Source: CAIXSC01 sp046349915
GTDB taxonomy: Bacteria; Planctomycetota; Planctomycetia; Pirellulales; Pirellulaceae
Direction of reading: 5' to 3'
Assembly (NCBI GenBank): GCA_046349915.1
Contig: JAXMBL010000007.1
Location: 496,001 to 560,000 of the forward strand
Length of the DNA: 64,000 bases
How positions within the stretch are numbered: the stretch's first letter is position 1; each line of letters begins with the position of its first letter. This document shows positions 1 to 8,856 of the stretch, piece by piece. The notes under the pieces are model-generated. The model worked only from the letters and a program-made list of their open reading frames with translations. It had not been told where the DNA came from and made no database searches. Both the position numbers and the translations under genes were made by a program.

Positions 1-150
1 TGAGCGGGCTACCATCGTACGACGGACTTCTAGTCCGTCGCTCCGGTCCACACCGCGGCTTGGCTGGCGGCGAGGGGCGCTTGTCGGCCACGCGGCTAAC
101 CGCTCGCGAAGCGAGCGGGCTACTTCTGTACGACGGACTTCTAGTCCGTC
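1..150. repeat. Composite palindromic repeat element (family A/B)
   Basis: Two copies of palindrome A (GACGGACTTCTAGTCCGTC, at 21-39 and 132-150) flank a core that contains palindrome B in the variant form CCGCTCGCGAAGCGAGCGG, near 101-119. Related elements lie at 20973-21422, 30984-31150 and 47759-47930. No convincing gene is seen from 1 to 367; 151-367 is plain spacer leading to the protease gene. Confidence 0.8.
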
Positions 151-367
151 GCTCAACTCCCGCCACGCCTTTCGCGGAAACTTGAGTGAATTCCCAAGGA
201 ATCTTGCCAAGGAAGACTCGCATGGGGGGGGCAAATCGCTCGGGATGCGGAAAGCCTTGGAAGAATAGGTAGACCTTGACGGGGGCGGGATAGGGCTTCA
301 ATCGGATTGGTGATGGGACCGATCTTTCTTTTCGTATCCGTCCAAATCCTCTGCCGTTGAGTGCTTC

Positions 368-1735
368 ATGATCCAGGACGTGTGTCATCGGCGCAGTAAA
401 CTGGCTCTTTGGCTGCTGGTCGCCTGTTCGGGCGTTGCGGCATTGCTCGCAACGTTGCCAGGGGCAAGCGAGGCCTCCGAGTTACGCCGTACGCCTATTG
501 TGAAAGCAGTCGCGGAGGCTCGACCGGCCGTGGTGAATATCCATGGCCGTAAGACGGTGCGCAGTGAAGACCCCCAGCGAACAGGCGAGAACTTTCGCCA
601 AGTTAACGGCATGGGGACGGGCATCATCGTGGATGAACGCGGTTTCATTCTGACCAACCATCATGTGGTGGATAGCGTCAGTCGCATTCAAGTTACCACG
701 CATGATCAACGAAGCTTTGTCGCTCGCCTGATCGCTTACGATTTCAAAACCGATCTGGCGGTGATCAAGATCGATTCGGATCAGCCTTTCCAGACGATTC
801 GCGTGGGAACTTCCAGCGACCTGATGCCTGGCGAGACAGTGATCGCGGTCGGCAACGCGTTCGGCTACGAACATACGGTGACCAGCGGCATTATCAGCGC
901 TCTGCATCGCACGGTGCAGGTGAGCGACGAACAAACTTATCGCGACGTGATTCAAACAAACGCGGACATTAACCCCGGCAATTCCGGCGGACCGCTGCTC
1001 AATATCGACGGCGACCTCATCGGCGTGAATGTGGCCGTGCGAGTGGGGGCTCAGGGAATCGCCTTTACGATCCCGGTCGACACGGCCATGGAAGTCGCGG
1101 CTCAGTTGATGAGCACCGAGCGAGTTGAGAAACTCTCCCACGGCTTGATTGGTAAGACCATTTGGCAAGCGGGGAATGCTCGCGCTGAATTCGTCGTGTC
1201 ATCCCTTCGCGATGAGAGCATCGCGGCCGATGCGGGGTTGCAGCCAGGCGACGTTGTGATGGCGGTAGGCGACACTCGAGTGGAGCGAGCGCTCGACTTC
1301 GAGCGAGCGTTGATTGGTCGTCAAAGCGGCGAAGAACTGGCCGTCGAAGTGCGGCGAGGACAAGAGCGTGTTAAGTTGTCGATGAAGGTCGACCTCAACC
1401 GACGCGGCGGCGGCGGCCTGCAAGAGCGAGCTTGGGAACTGATTGGCGTGCGGCTGGAGCAATTGCCGCCCGATCGAGTGCAAAGTGTAAGCTCGCGTTA
1501 CAACGGTGGTTTGAAAGTGACCGATGTGCGAGCCGACGGTCCGGCCGCCCGCCAGGGAATTCGTCGCGGCGACGTGCTGGTTGGCATGCACAAATGGGAA
1601 ACCGTCACGCTCGATAACGTCAAATTTATTTTTGATAGCTCCGAGTTCGCGAAGTCGCAGCCCGTGAAGTTCTACATTCTGCGAGGCGGCGAAACGCTGT
1701 ACGGTCATCTTCGAGTTTCAACGAATACGCGGTAA
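368..1735 (+). CDS. HtrA/DegP-type exported serine protease with two PDZ domains
   Basis: 455-aa protein of the trypsin-like HtrA (Deg) family, which degrades or refolds damaged envelope proteins. A basic N-terminus and a hydrophobic stretch around residues 12-36 look like a signal peptide or anchor. The catalytic triad is readable: His99 in TNHHVVD, Asp129 in KTDLAVIKID and Ser206 in NPGNSGGP. Two PDZ-like domains follow at about 265-345 and 365-450, with GLQPGDVV and GIRRGDVL motifs. Length and domain order fit the family. The TAA stop shares its last A with the ATG of the next gene, so translation is probably coupled with thiL, though the functions are unrelated. Specific paralogue (DegP, DegQ or DegS) cannot be assigned. 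Confidence 0.93.
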   Translation: MIQDVCHRRSKLALWLLVACSGVAALLATLPGASEASELRRTPIVKAVAEARPAVVNIHGRKTVRSEDPQRTGENFRQVNGMGTGIIVDERGFILTNHHVVDSVSRIQVTTHDQRSFVARLIAYDFKTDLAVIKIDSDQPFQTIRVGTSSDLMPGETVIAVGNAFGYEHTVTSGIISALHRTVQVSDEQTYRDVIQTNADINPGNSGGPLLNIDGDLIGVNVAVRVGAQGIAFTIPVDTAMEVAAQLMSTERVEKLSHGLIGKTIWQAGNARAEFVVSSLRDESIAADAGLQPGDVVMAVGDTRVERALDFERALIGRQSGEELAVEVRRGQERVKLSMKVDLNRRGGGGLQERAWELIGVRLEQLPPDRVQSVSSRYNGGLKVTDVRADGPAARQGIRRGDVLVGMHKWETVTLDNVKFIFDSSEFAKSQPVKFYILRGGETLYGHLRVSTNTR

Positions 1736-2667
1736 TGGAAGCCGAACTGATTCGTTGGCTTCGGTCGAGAATTCCTGCTCATCCTCAGCTTTCCCTGGGG
1801 ATTGGCAGTGACGCGGCGGTCGTCAGTCTTCCTAGCCAGCGGGCCGTGGTGACTACCGACGCGCTGATGGATGGCACCGACTTCTTGCTCTCGGAAGTTG
1901 ATCCCGTGCGAGTGGGCCACAAAGCGTTGGCCGTTAATCTCAGCGACTTGGCCGCCATGGGGGCCAAGCCCGTCGCGGCACTGGTCGCACTCACTCTGCC
2001 CCGTGCCAACGCCCTGCCCCTTGCTCAGCGACTATACGAGGGGATTTTGCCGCTGGCGGAACGCTTTAAGGTCGCCATCGCGGGCGGCGATACGAATACC
2101 TGGGATGGGCCGCTTGTCATCTCAATTACCGCGATTGGCGAGCCGGTGGCTGAGCGAGTCTGGACTCGCGCAGGCGCTCGGCCCGGCGACCACATCGTCG
2201 TCACCGGCGAATTCGGTGGGAGTATTTTGAGCAAACATCTCGACTTCATCCCGCGAGTCGACACGGCGCTCCACATCGCGGCTCACTATCGAGTGCACGC
2301 GGCGACCGACGTCAGTGATGGTTTGTCACTGGATCTGAACCATATTCTGGAAGAAAGCAACTGTGGCGCCTTGTTGAACCTGGAACGAATTCCGATCGCG
2401 ATGGCCGCCAGAGAAATGGCGGATCGCGAAAAGAACTCGCGCACTCCGCTTGACCGGGCGTTGGGGGACGGCGAGGATTTCGAACTTGTCATGATTCTCT
2501 CGGCGCCAGAAGCAGATCGACTATGCGAAGATCCGGTGCTGCGAGGGGATGGAGAAGCGGCGGCGTCCGTAAGGATTATTGGTCGCATTACCGAGCGTCG
2601 CGGCCTATGGGGGAGAGTCGAAGAGGGAACGCCCGAGCCGCTTGTGCCACGTGGCTATGAACACTGA
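1735..2667 (+). CDS. thiL: Thiamine-monophosphate kinase ThiL
   Basis: 310-aa member of the AIR-synthase/PurM-like ATP-binding family. ThiL phosphorylates thiamine monophosphate to thiamine diphosphate in the cytoplasm, the last step of cofactor synthesis. Recognisable family stretches are GSDAAVV near the N-terminus (usually GDDAA, so one Asp is Ser here), TTDALMDGTDF, the NLSDLAAMGAKP motif, GGDTN, TDVSDGLSLDLNHI and the C-terminal GDGEDFELV. Length is typical. The start overlaps the protease stop by one base (TAATG). TsaE follows two bases after the stop, so the three genes probably form one transcription unit. No thiamine riboswitch was seen upstream. Confidence 0.9.
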   Translation: MEAELIRWLRSRIPAHPQLSLGIGSDAAVVSLPSQRAVVTTDALMDGTDFLLSEVDPVRVGHKALAVNLSDLAAMGAKPVAALVALTLPRANALPLAQRLYEGILPLAERFKVAIAGGDTNTWDGPLVISITAIGEPVAERVWTRAGARPGDHIVVTGEFGGSILSKHLDFIPRVDTALHIAAHYRVHAATDVSDGLSLDLNHILEESNCGALLNLERIPIAMAAREMADREKNSRTPLDRALGDGEDFELVMILSAPEADRLCEDPVLRGDGEAAASVRIIGRITERRGLWGRVEEGTPEPLVPRGYEH

Positions 2668-2669
2668 GT

Positions 2670-3170
2670 ATGCACCACGATTTTGACGACGAACCGGTTT
2701 GGGAATGGACCTTTCGCGCTCGCGATGAGGAAGACACGCGACGTCTCGGGGCTGCGCTGGCCGAGGCGTTGCCTGATGGCGCTACCCTGGCTCTCTGTGG
2801 GACGCTCGGCGCCGGCAAGACTCGGCTCGTTCAAGCCATCACCGACGCATGTGGAATCCCTCGCGAACAGGTCGTCAGTCCCACGTTCATTCTGTGCCAC
2901 GAATATCACGGGCGAAGGACGATCTATCACCTCGACGCCTATCGCTTACGAGATAGCGACGAGTTCTTGGCGTTGGGGGTCGAGGAGTTTCTGGCTGGCC
3001 CAGGCATTACCTTGATCGAATGGGCCGACCGAGTCGATGATGCACTGCCGCGCGAACGCTGGAAAGTCGACATCGTCGTGACCGGCGAAACCACTCGACG
3101 GTTCGACTTTTCCTGCCGCTCGGATCAAGATCGAGCGGCCTTCGAGTTGCTTGTTGCTCGCTGCGCCTAG
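2670..3170 (+). CDS. tsaE: tRNA threonylcarbamoyladenosine biosynthesis ATPase TsaE
   Basis: 166-aa P-loop ATPase of the YjeE/TsaE family, which works with TsaB and TsaD to place the t6A modification on ANN-decoding tRNAs. The Walker A motif GTLGAGKT lies at residues 44-51. SPTFILCHEY, YHLDAYRL and GITLIEWADRV are the diagnostic TsaE blocks. The N-terminal 20 residues are slightly longer than in the shortest homologues. It starts two bases after thiL. TsaB and TsaD are not in the window. The stop codon lies in an 8-bp inverted repeat shared with the convergent fae-like gene. Confidence 0.92.
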   Translation: MHHDFDDEPVWEWTFRARDEEDTRRLGAALAEALPDGATLALCGTLGAGKTRLVQAITDACGIPREQVVSPTFILCHEYHGRRTIYHLDAYRLRDSDEFLALGVEEFLAGPGITLIEWADRVDDALPRERWKVDIVVTGETTRRFDFSCRSDQDRAAFELLVARCA

Positions 3171-3216
3171 TTGGAAAGCGTGATGTTCATATAGTCGTGG
3201 ATCGCCGACCAACTAG
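3168..3216. other. Inverted repeat between convergent gene ends
   Basis: CTAGTTGG at 3168-3175 is matched by CCAACTAG at 3209-3216. Each arm contains the TAG stop codon of one of the two converging genes. With a 33-base spacer and no U-run it is at best a weak bidirectional terminator candidate. Confidence 0.3.
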
Positions 3217-3806
3217 ATCTTCTTCTCGACCGCCAGTCCGTGGAAATAGTGTTGCACTTTGTCCTGGTTGGCCAACAGCCAGTCGATCGAAGGCTCGTGA
3301 TTCATGGCTTTGCGAATCGCCTTGGCAGTCGCCTCGCGATTGGTTTGGAACAGAAGCTCCGCGTCGATATCCTCGTTGATCACCGAGGGGTCTAGCCAGA
3401 CCGAGACGATGATGCCCAGGTCGTTGGCTTTCTTCTTGGGAATGTCGCCCGCGCGGACTGCGTCCAGCACGCCGTGAGCGATGGCGGCCTGCACGGTCCC
3501 CATCAGCAAATTGGTGTACCGTTCGTTGTTCACGGTCACTTTGCTGACCATCAGAGTGGTCGGCCGCACTTGCACGTCGCTATTGAGAATGGCGAAGACG
3601 CGAGTGTGTCCTTTCACCTGATCGCCCAGCAGGTTGGCGATCGCATAACCCACCGGCCCATCAAGCTCGCCGATCACAACCTCCGGTTCGGCCGCCGACC
3701 ACGAAGGTTCGCCTTCCACGAGTGCCTCGCCGGTTCGCAAAACAATGCGCTCGTTGGCGGAGGTAGTGGGGCGGCTCTTTTTCGATGCGGACTTTTTCTT
3801 GGCCAT
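3213..3806 (-). CDS. Formaldehyde-activating enzyme (Fae) homologue, probable active-site change
   Basis: 197-aa protein. The start at 3806 (MAKKKSASKK) is preferred over the longer frame because Fae homology begins shortly after it and a GGAG lies just upstream. Fae condenses formaldehyde with tetrahydromethanopterin. Family features seen: RTGEALVEG, a VVIGxxxGPVGYAIANLL stretch, GHTRVFAILN, RPTTLMVSKVTV, IPKKKANDLGIIVSVWL and an EATAKAIRKA ending. Where authentic Fae reads AHIDLIIG with the catalytic His, this protein reads AEPEVVIG, so the His appears to be Glu. The Lys/Ser-rich start is unusual. It may be a Fae paralogue with altered chemistry. It is divergent from the PSCyt1 gene. Confidence 0.8.
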   Translation of the reverse strand: MAKKKSASKKSRPTTSANERIVLRTGEALVEGEPSWSAAEPEVVIGELDGPVGYAIANLLGDQVKGHTRVFAILNSDVQVRPTTLMVSKVTVNNERYTNLLMGTVQAAIAHGVLDAVRAGDIPKKKANDLGIIVSVWLDPSVINEDIDAELLFQTNREATAKAIRKAMNHEPSIDWLLANQDKVQHYFHGLAVEKKI

Positions 3807-4163
3807 TGGAGGACTCCCAAGCGAGAAGGTGTGTATTTCGTGGCTGTAAGTCGTCTGACGAGGTCGAATCCCTGTGTCGCATCCTTGTCGAATCCAAACG
3901 ACTACGAGTGGCGAACTGGGATCGAAGCGTAGTTTGATGAAACCCCTTTGTTCGTCAACCCCTCGCCGGTCGCGTTCTGGGATGGGGTGAGGATCTGACA
4001 GCACAGCGCGGGGAAGGGGGAAACGGGAAGCGACGGAGGCATAACACCAGGGGACTCGGGTGGCAGTTCGCAAAACGCTTGGTGTAAGATAAGTGGTTAT
4101 GGATGTGACTTGAGGCGGTAGTTCGATCGCCGCTGCGAGAGGTTTGAAGCGAGGCAACGTCGA
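3807..4163. promoter_or_regulatory. Divergent spacer between fae-like gene and PSCyt1 gene
   Basis: 357 bp with no supportable gene. It must carry the promoters for both flanking divergent genes. A GAGG ten bases before the ATG at 4164 is a plausible ribosome-binding site. No clear operator or repeat was seen. Confidence 0.45.
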
Positions 4164-7100
4164 ATGCGACTGACGACTATTCCGTGGAAACGCACCGCGA
4201 ATAATCTATTGATGGCCGGGGTGATACTGGCGGGCGTGAGTGTTCTGCGCGCGGCCGATTTGCCAGCGCCCGCCGATCGCAAGGTGGATTTCACGCGGGA
4301 CATCAAACCCCTCCTGGCGAAACACTGTTGGTCTTGTCATGGGACTGAGAAACAGGAGTCGGGACTGCGACTCGACCGTCGCGCTGCGTTGCTGGCGGGC
4401 GGAGACTCGGGGAAAGCAGTCGTTCCTGGCAAGAGCGCAGAAAGCCGCTTGATCCACTTGGTGGCGGCGACTGATCCCAAGAATGTCATGCCGCCCGACG
4501 GCGAGCCGCTGAAGCCCCTCGAAGTTGGTCTCCTGCGTGCGTGGATTGATCAGGGCTGCGATTGGCCCGCCGCCGACGAAACTCCCGAGTCGAAGAACGA
4601 TCATTGGGCCTATCAGCCGCTGCGCGAGGCAATGCCGCCGCGGGTGAGGCGAATGGACTGGCCGGTCAATGCGATCGATCACTTTATCCTCGCGGAGTTA
4701 GAAAAGCGGGCGATCTCGCCTTCGCCCGAGGCGCCTCGTACCACACTGATTCGACGCCTTTCGCTCGACCTGACCGGGCTTCTGCCTCCGGTCGAGGAGG
4801 TTGAGGCGTTCGTTCAGGATGCCCGACCCAACGCGTACGAGCTGTTGGTGGACCGACTCTTGCAATCGCCTCATTTTGGCGAACGCTGGGGACGACATTG
4901 GCTCGATATGGCTCGTTACGCCGACTCGGATGGCTACGAGAAGGATAACGCTCGTCCCGATGCCTATCGTTGGCGAGATTGGGTGATCGACGCCTTCAAC
5001 AACGATCTCCCGTTCGACCAATTCACGATCGAACAGTTGGCAGGCGACTTGTTGCCTGACGCCACGCCCATGCAAAAGCTGGCGACCGCATTTCATCGCC
5101 AGACCTTGACGAATACCGAGGGAGGGACCGATCAGGAGCAGTTTCGGGTAGAGGCGTGTTTTGATCGCACCGAAACTACGGGTTCCGTTTGGCTCGGGTT
5201 AACGGTGACCTGCGCCCGTTGCCACTCGCACAAGTACGAGGCGATCAGCCAGCGCGAGTACTATCAGTTGTTTGCGGTCTTCAACAACGGCGATGAGCAA
5301 ACGACTGTCGTTCCCAAGTCGGTGGCGGAAGTGGAAGAGTATGGTCGAGCCAAGTCGGCTCACGATGCGCAACTCGCCGCACTCGACGCTAGAATCCAGA
5401 CGGAGCAGGGAAAACTTGAACCGGCAATAGCTGCTTGGGAAGAACGCACTCAGAAGCAATTGGCGGCCGATCGAGCTCAACCTTTACGAACGCAGGCATT
5501 GGAAGTCGCAAGCTACTCCAGCGATGGCGGCGTGGAATTCGAGTCGCAAAAGGATGGTTCCGTACTCGTGAAGGGGCCGAATCCCGAACGAGTGGTCTAT
5601 AAGGTTCAGGCGAAACTGCCGGCTCAACCAGGCGCCAGCGAGTGGACTTCCTTGCGTCTCGACGTACTGCCGGATCCGTCGCTGCCAGCCAAAGGACCGG
5701 GGCGAGTGGCTCATGGAAATTTTGTGCTCTCGGAGGTTACGTTGGAGGTCGCATCGCAGGCCGATTTCTCGGATGCGAAACGAGTGGAGTTTGCGGGAGC
5801 TCGCGCGGACTTCGAGCAGGCGGATCGACCTTGGAAGGCCACTGGCGTGATTGATGGCGACGATGCGACGGGTTGGGCGATCGCGCCTCAGTTTGGGAAG
5901 GAACACTGGATCTCGCTTGACCTCAAGGAAGCGCTGAAGGGGGACGTGAATCAGTTCGTACGGTTGCGACTGAGCCACCAGTATGGAAAGCAGCATGCGG
6001 TGGGGCGCTTCCGCGCGACCTTTCGATCGGGGCGAGAGCCGTCGCTGAATCTCCCAAAAGATGTCGTGAAAGCACTCGATACTCCGCATGAGAAGCGTGG
6101 CGAGAAGGAGCGAGCGGCGATTGTGGATCAGGTGAGCCTTGAGGTGTCGCCCGCGAAGGAGTTGATCGCCGAGCGTGAAGAGTTACGCAAGAAGGCGCTG
6201 GCGAAGCCCGAGTTAACGGTGCGAGTGCTTGCTCAAAGAACGCAGAACCCTCGCCAGACCTACGTGCTAAAGCGTGGCGAGTTTCTTGATCCCATCAAAG
6301 ACTTGGAGGCAGCGCCGGGTGGGTTAGGCATTTTGCCACCTTTCAAGCCGCGAAACGAAGGCGCGTCCGCGGATCGACTCGATCTCGCTCGCTGGTTAGT
6401 CGCCCCTGAGAATCCACTGACTCCGCGAGTGGCGGCGAATCATGTCTGGCGTTTGCTGTTTGGCGCCGGTCTGGTTCGAACGCCCAACGACTTTGGAGTG
6501 CGCGGCGAACGGCCGACTCATCCCGAATTACTGGATTGGCTGGCGCGAGATTTTCAAGGAATCGGCTCTGCTCGACCTTGGTCGCGAAAGACGCTCATCA
6601 AGCGGATCGTCATGTCCTCCACGTATCGTCAGTCGTCGCGCCATCGCCCCGAATTGCGCGAGGTTGATCCTCAAAATTTGTTGTTGGCCCGACAGAATCG
6701 ATTGCGAGTGGAAGCGGAAATCGTGCGCGACCTGAGTTTGGACGCGGCAGGATTGTTGTCTCGCAAAGTCGGCGGTCCGAGTGTGTTTCCGCCATTGCCT
6801 CCGGGCATTGCTGAATTGAGTTACGCGGGGAACTTCAAGTGGAACGTCTCTGGCGGATCGGACCGTCATCGTCGCGGTATGTACACCTTCTTCAAGCGTA
6901 CGGCGCCTCACCCCAACCTCACGACCTTTGATTGTCCTGACGCGAACATCGCTTGCGTGGAACGAAAGGCCTCCAATACCCCGCTCCAAGCGTTGACGAC
7001 TTTGAATAACGAGACCTTCGCCGAGGCGGCGAGGGCGTTAGCCAAGCGAGTGCTCGCTAACTCCAGCCAGGATGACGGGCTGAAACTGGTGGAGGCATTC

Positions 7101-7316
7101 AGGATTTGTTTGGCGCGTAATCCGTCCGATGCGGAAGCGGCCGAATTGAGGAATTTATTGACTGAATCTCGTGAGTGGTATGCGGCCCATCCCGATCAAG
7201 CCAAACTGCTGGTGAATGCCGACGCGGTCGCTCAGGTCCCGTTGGACGTGAATGCCGCTTGGATCACGACCGCTCGAGTCTTGCTGAATCTCGATGAGTT
7301 CATTACCCGCGAGTAA
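4164..7316 (+). CDS. PSCyt1-DUF1549-DUF1553 planctomycete cytochrome-like protein
   Basis: 1050-aa exported protein. A signal peptide spans about residues 1-31. The PSCyt1 domain carries the haem-binding motif CWSCH at 55-59. DUF1549 follows at roughly 165-370, with ERWGRHWLDMARYADSDG and a second Cys/His motif CARCHSHKYE near 349. Residues about 430-740 hold a coiled stretch and a beta-rich segment that resembles a carbohydrate-binding fold. DUF1553 fills about 745-1040 (ENPLTPRVAANHVWRLLFG, GERPTHPELLDWLA, RRGMYTFFKRTAPHP, ERKASNTPLQALTTLN), ending LLNLDEFITRE. These proteins are abundant in planctomycetes; their biochemical role is unproven, possibly redox-linked polysaccharide processing. 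It is followed 17 bases later by a DUF1501 gene, the usual partner. Confidence 0.93.
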   Translation: MRLTTIPWKRTANNLLMAGVILAGVSVLRAADLPAPADRKVDFTRDIKPLLAKHCWSCHGTEKQESGLRLDRRAALLAGGDSGKAVVPGKSAESRLIHLVAATDPKNVMPPDGEPLKPLEVGLLRAWIDQGCDWPAADETPESKNDHWAYQPLREAMPPRVRRMDWPVNAIDHFILAELEKRAISPSPEAPRTTLIRRLSLDLTGLLPPVEEVEAFVQDARPNAYELLVDRLLQSPHFGERWGRHWLDMARYADSDGYEKDNARPDAYRWRDWVIDAFNNDLPFDQFTIEQLAGDLLPDATPMQKLATAFHRQTLTNTEGGTDQEQFRVEACFDRTETTGSVWLGLTVTCARCHSHKYEAISQREYYQLFAVFNNGDEQTTVVPKSVAEVEEYGRAKSAHDAQLAALDARIQTEQGKLEPAIAAWEERTQKQLAADRAQPLRTQALEVASYSSDGGVEFESQKDGSVLVKGPNPERVVYKVQAKLPAQPGASEWTSLRLDVLPDPSLPAKGPGRVAHGNFVLSEVTLEVASQADFSDAKRVEFAGARADFEQADRPWKATGVIDGDDATGWAIAPQFGKEHWISLDLKEALKGDVNQFVRLRLSHQYGKQHAVGRFRATFRSGREPSLNLPKDVVKALDTPHEKRGEKERAAIVDQVSLEVSPAKELIAEREELRKKALAKPELTVRVLAQRTQNPRQTYVLKRGEFLDPIKDLEAAPGGLGILPPFKPRNEGASADRLDLARWLVAPENPLTPRVAANHVWRLLFGAGLVRTPNDFGVRGERPTHPELLDWLARDFQGIGSARPWSRKTLIKRIVMSSTYRQSSRHRPELREVDPQNLLLARQNRLRVEAEIVRDLSLDAAGLLSRKVGGPSVFPPLPPGIAELSYAGNFKWNVSGGSDRHRRGMYTFFKRTAPHPNLTTFDCPDANIACVERKASNTPLQALTTLNNETFAEAARALAKRVLANSSQDDGLKLVEAFRICLARNPSDAEAAELRNLLTESREWYAAHPDQAKLLVNADAVAQVPLDVNAAWITTARVLLNLDEFITRE

Positions 7317-7333
7317 CTTCGTAGGAACCTACC

Positions 7334-8851
7334 ATGTTTCGCACGCAACAGTTCATTGATCAGGCTCGTCGAGAATTCCTCACGACATCCGCGAGCGGAC
7401 TGGGAATGGCGGCGCTTGCCTCGTTGCTCAACCAAGACGGTTGGTTGACGCGACAGACCGCAAGTGCCGAGGAACCCGCGGCGTCGGGCGACATGCTGGC
7501 CGCGGCGAATCCGCTGGGGCCCAAGCCGCCTCATTTCGCTCCCAAGGCGAAGAACTGCATCTTTCTGTTTCAGGCTGGCGCGCCGTCGCATCTCGACCTG
7601 TTCGACCCCAAGCCCAAACTCAATGAGCTCGATGGGAAGCCACTGCCCAAGGAACTGCTCGAAAAAGTCCGCTTTGCGTTCATCAAGAAAGAGAGCGCGG
7701 TGTTGGTGGGATCTCCCCGCAAGTGGTCGAAGCACGGGGAGTGCGGCATGGACTTTTCTGATTTCCTGCCGAACCTGGCGACGTGCGCCGACGATATCCT
7801 GATGGTTCGTTCGCTGCACTCCGAGCAGTTCAATCATCATCCGGGTCAGTTGCTGTTGAGTTGTGGGCGGGCGACTTTCGGTTTGCCCACGATGGGGAGT
7901 TGGCTCACCTATGGATTAGGTTCCGAGTCCCGCAACTTGCCGGGATACGTCGTGCTGACCAGCGGACGCGGATCGAGTGGCGGGGCGTCGCTGTGGTCGA
8001 GTGGTTTTCTGCCCTCGCACTACGCAGGCGTTTTGTTCCGTAACGAAGGCGAGCCGGTATTGAATCTGGCGAATCCGCCGGGGCTGGGACCCGATCTCCA
8101 ACGCCGCGGCCTTGACTCTCTCAAGAAGTTGAACGAGGGTCGGCTCGAAGCGATGGGCGATCCGGAGATTGCTAGTCGTATTGCGAGCTACGAGTTGGCT
8201 TTTCGCATGCAGTCGGCGGCGCCCGAGTTGATTGATTTGGCGGGCGAGTCACAGACGACGCTGGATTCTTATGGCGTGGGGCGGGCTCAGCATCCGCAAG
8301 CCACCGGGCGAGGGAATGTGGCCAATGCCCATTTGTCGTTCTCTCGTAATTGCCTGTTGGCTCGACGAATGGTCGAGCGTGGCGTGCGGTTCGTGAACAT
8401 CATTTACGAGGCGTGGGACCAACACAGCAATCTGGAAGCCGATCTGCGCTACAACACGTGGGTGGTGGATCAGCCGATCGCGGCCTTGCTGAAAGATCTG
8501 AAGCAACGAGGTCTGCTGGACAGCACGCTGGTGGTGTGGGGCGCTGAGTTTGGACGGACTCCCTTGGGCGAGAATCGCAACGGACGCGAGGCGAACACGG
8601 GCCGAGACCACCATCCTTTTTCGTTCACGTTGTGGATGGCGGGCGGCGGCATCAAGGGAGGTCAAGTGTACGGCGCCTCGGACGAGATTGGCTGGGGAGT
8701 GGCGAAGGATCCGGTGCACATCAACGATTTCCACGCGACGATGTTGCATCTATTTGGGTTGGATCATCTCAAGTTGACTCATCGCTACCAAGGCCGCGAT
8801 TTCCGCCTGACCGACGTCGCGGGCCAAGTAGTAAAACCCTGGTTGGCCTAA
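7334..8851 (+). CDS. DUF1501 (sulfatase-like) exported protein
   Basis: 505-aa DUF1501 family protein with an alkaline-phosphatase/sulfatase-like fold. The N-terminus RREFLTTSASGLGMAAL resembles a twin-arginine signal. Family blocks include NCIFLFQAGAPSHLDLFDPK, the NHHPGQLLLSCGRATFGLPT area, LPGYVVL, ARRMVERGVRFVNI, VVWGAEFGRTPLGE, GRDHHPFSFTLWMAGGGIKGG and DFHATMLHLFGLDH. It directly follows the PSCyt1/DUF1553 gene and is probably cotranscribed. The family is believed to act on sulfated or phosphorylated substrates, but no activity can be assigned from sequence alone. Confidence 0.93.
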   Translation: MFRTQQFIDQARREFLTTSASGLGMAALASLLNQDGWLTRQTASAEEPAASGDMLAAANPLGPKPPHFAPKAKNCIFLFQAGAPSHLDLFDPKPKLNELDGKPLPKELLEKVRFAFIKKESAVLVGSPRKWSKHGECGMDFSDFLPNLATCADDILMVRSLHSEQFNHHPGQLLLSCGRATFGLPTMGSWLTYGLGSESRNLPGYVVLTSGRGSSGGASLWSSGFLPSHYAGVLFRNEGEPVLNLANPPGLGPDLQRRGLDSLKKLNEGRLEAMGDPEIASRIASYELAFRMQSAAPELIDLAGESQTTLDSYGVGRAQHPQATGRGNVANAHLSFSRNCLLARRMVERGVRFVNIIYEAWDQHSNLEADLRYNTWVVDQPIAALLKDLKQRGLLDSTLVVWGAEFGRTPLGENRNGREANTGRDHHPFSFTLWMAGGGIKGGQVYGASDEIGWGVAKDPVHINDFHATMLHLFGLDHLKLTHRYQGRDFRLTDVAGQVVKPWLA

Positions 8852-8856
8852 TCCTG

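Noticed and set aside
3807..4157. Longer N-terminus for the Fae-like gene
   Set aside because: The additional 117 residues are low-quality and unlike the family; a GGAG and the family start support 3806.
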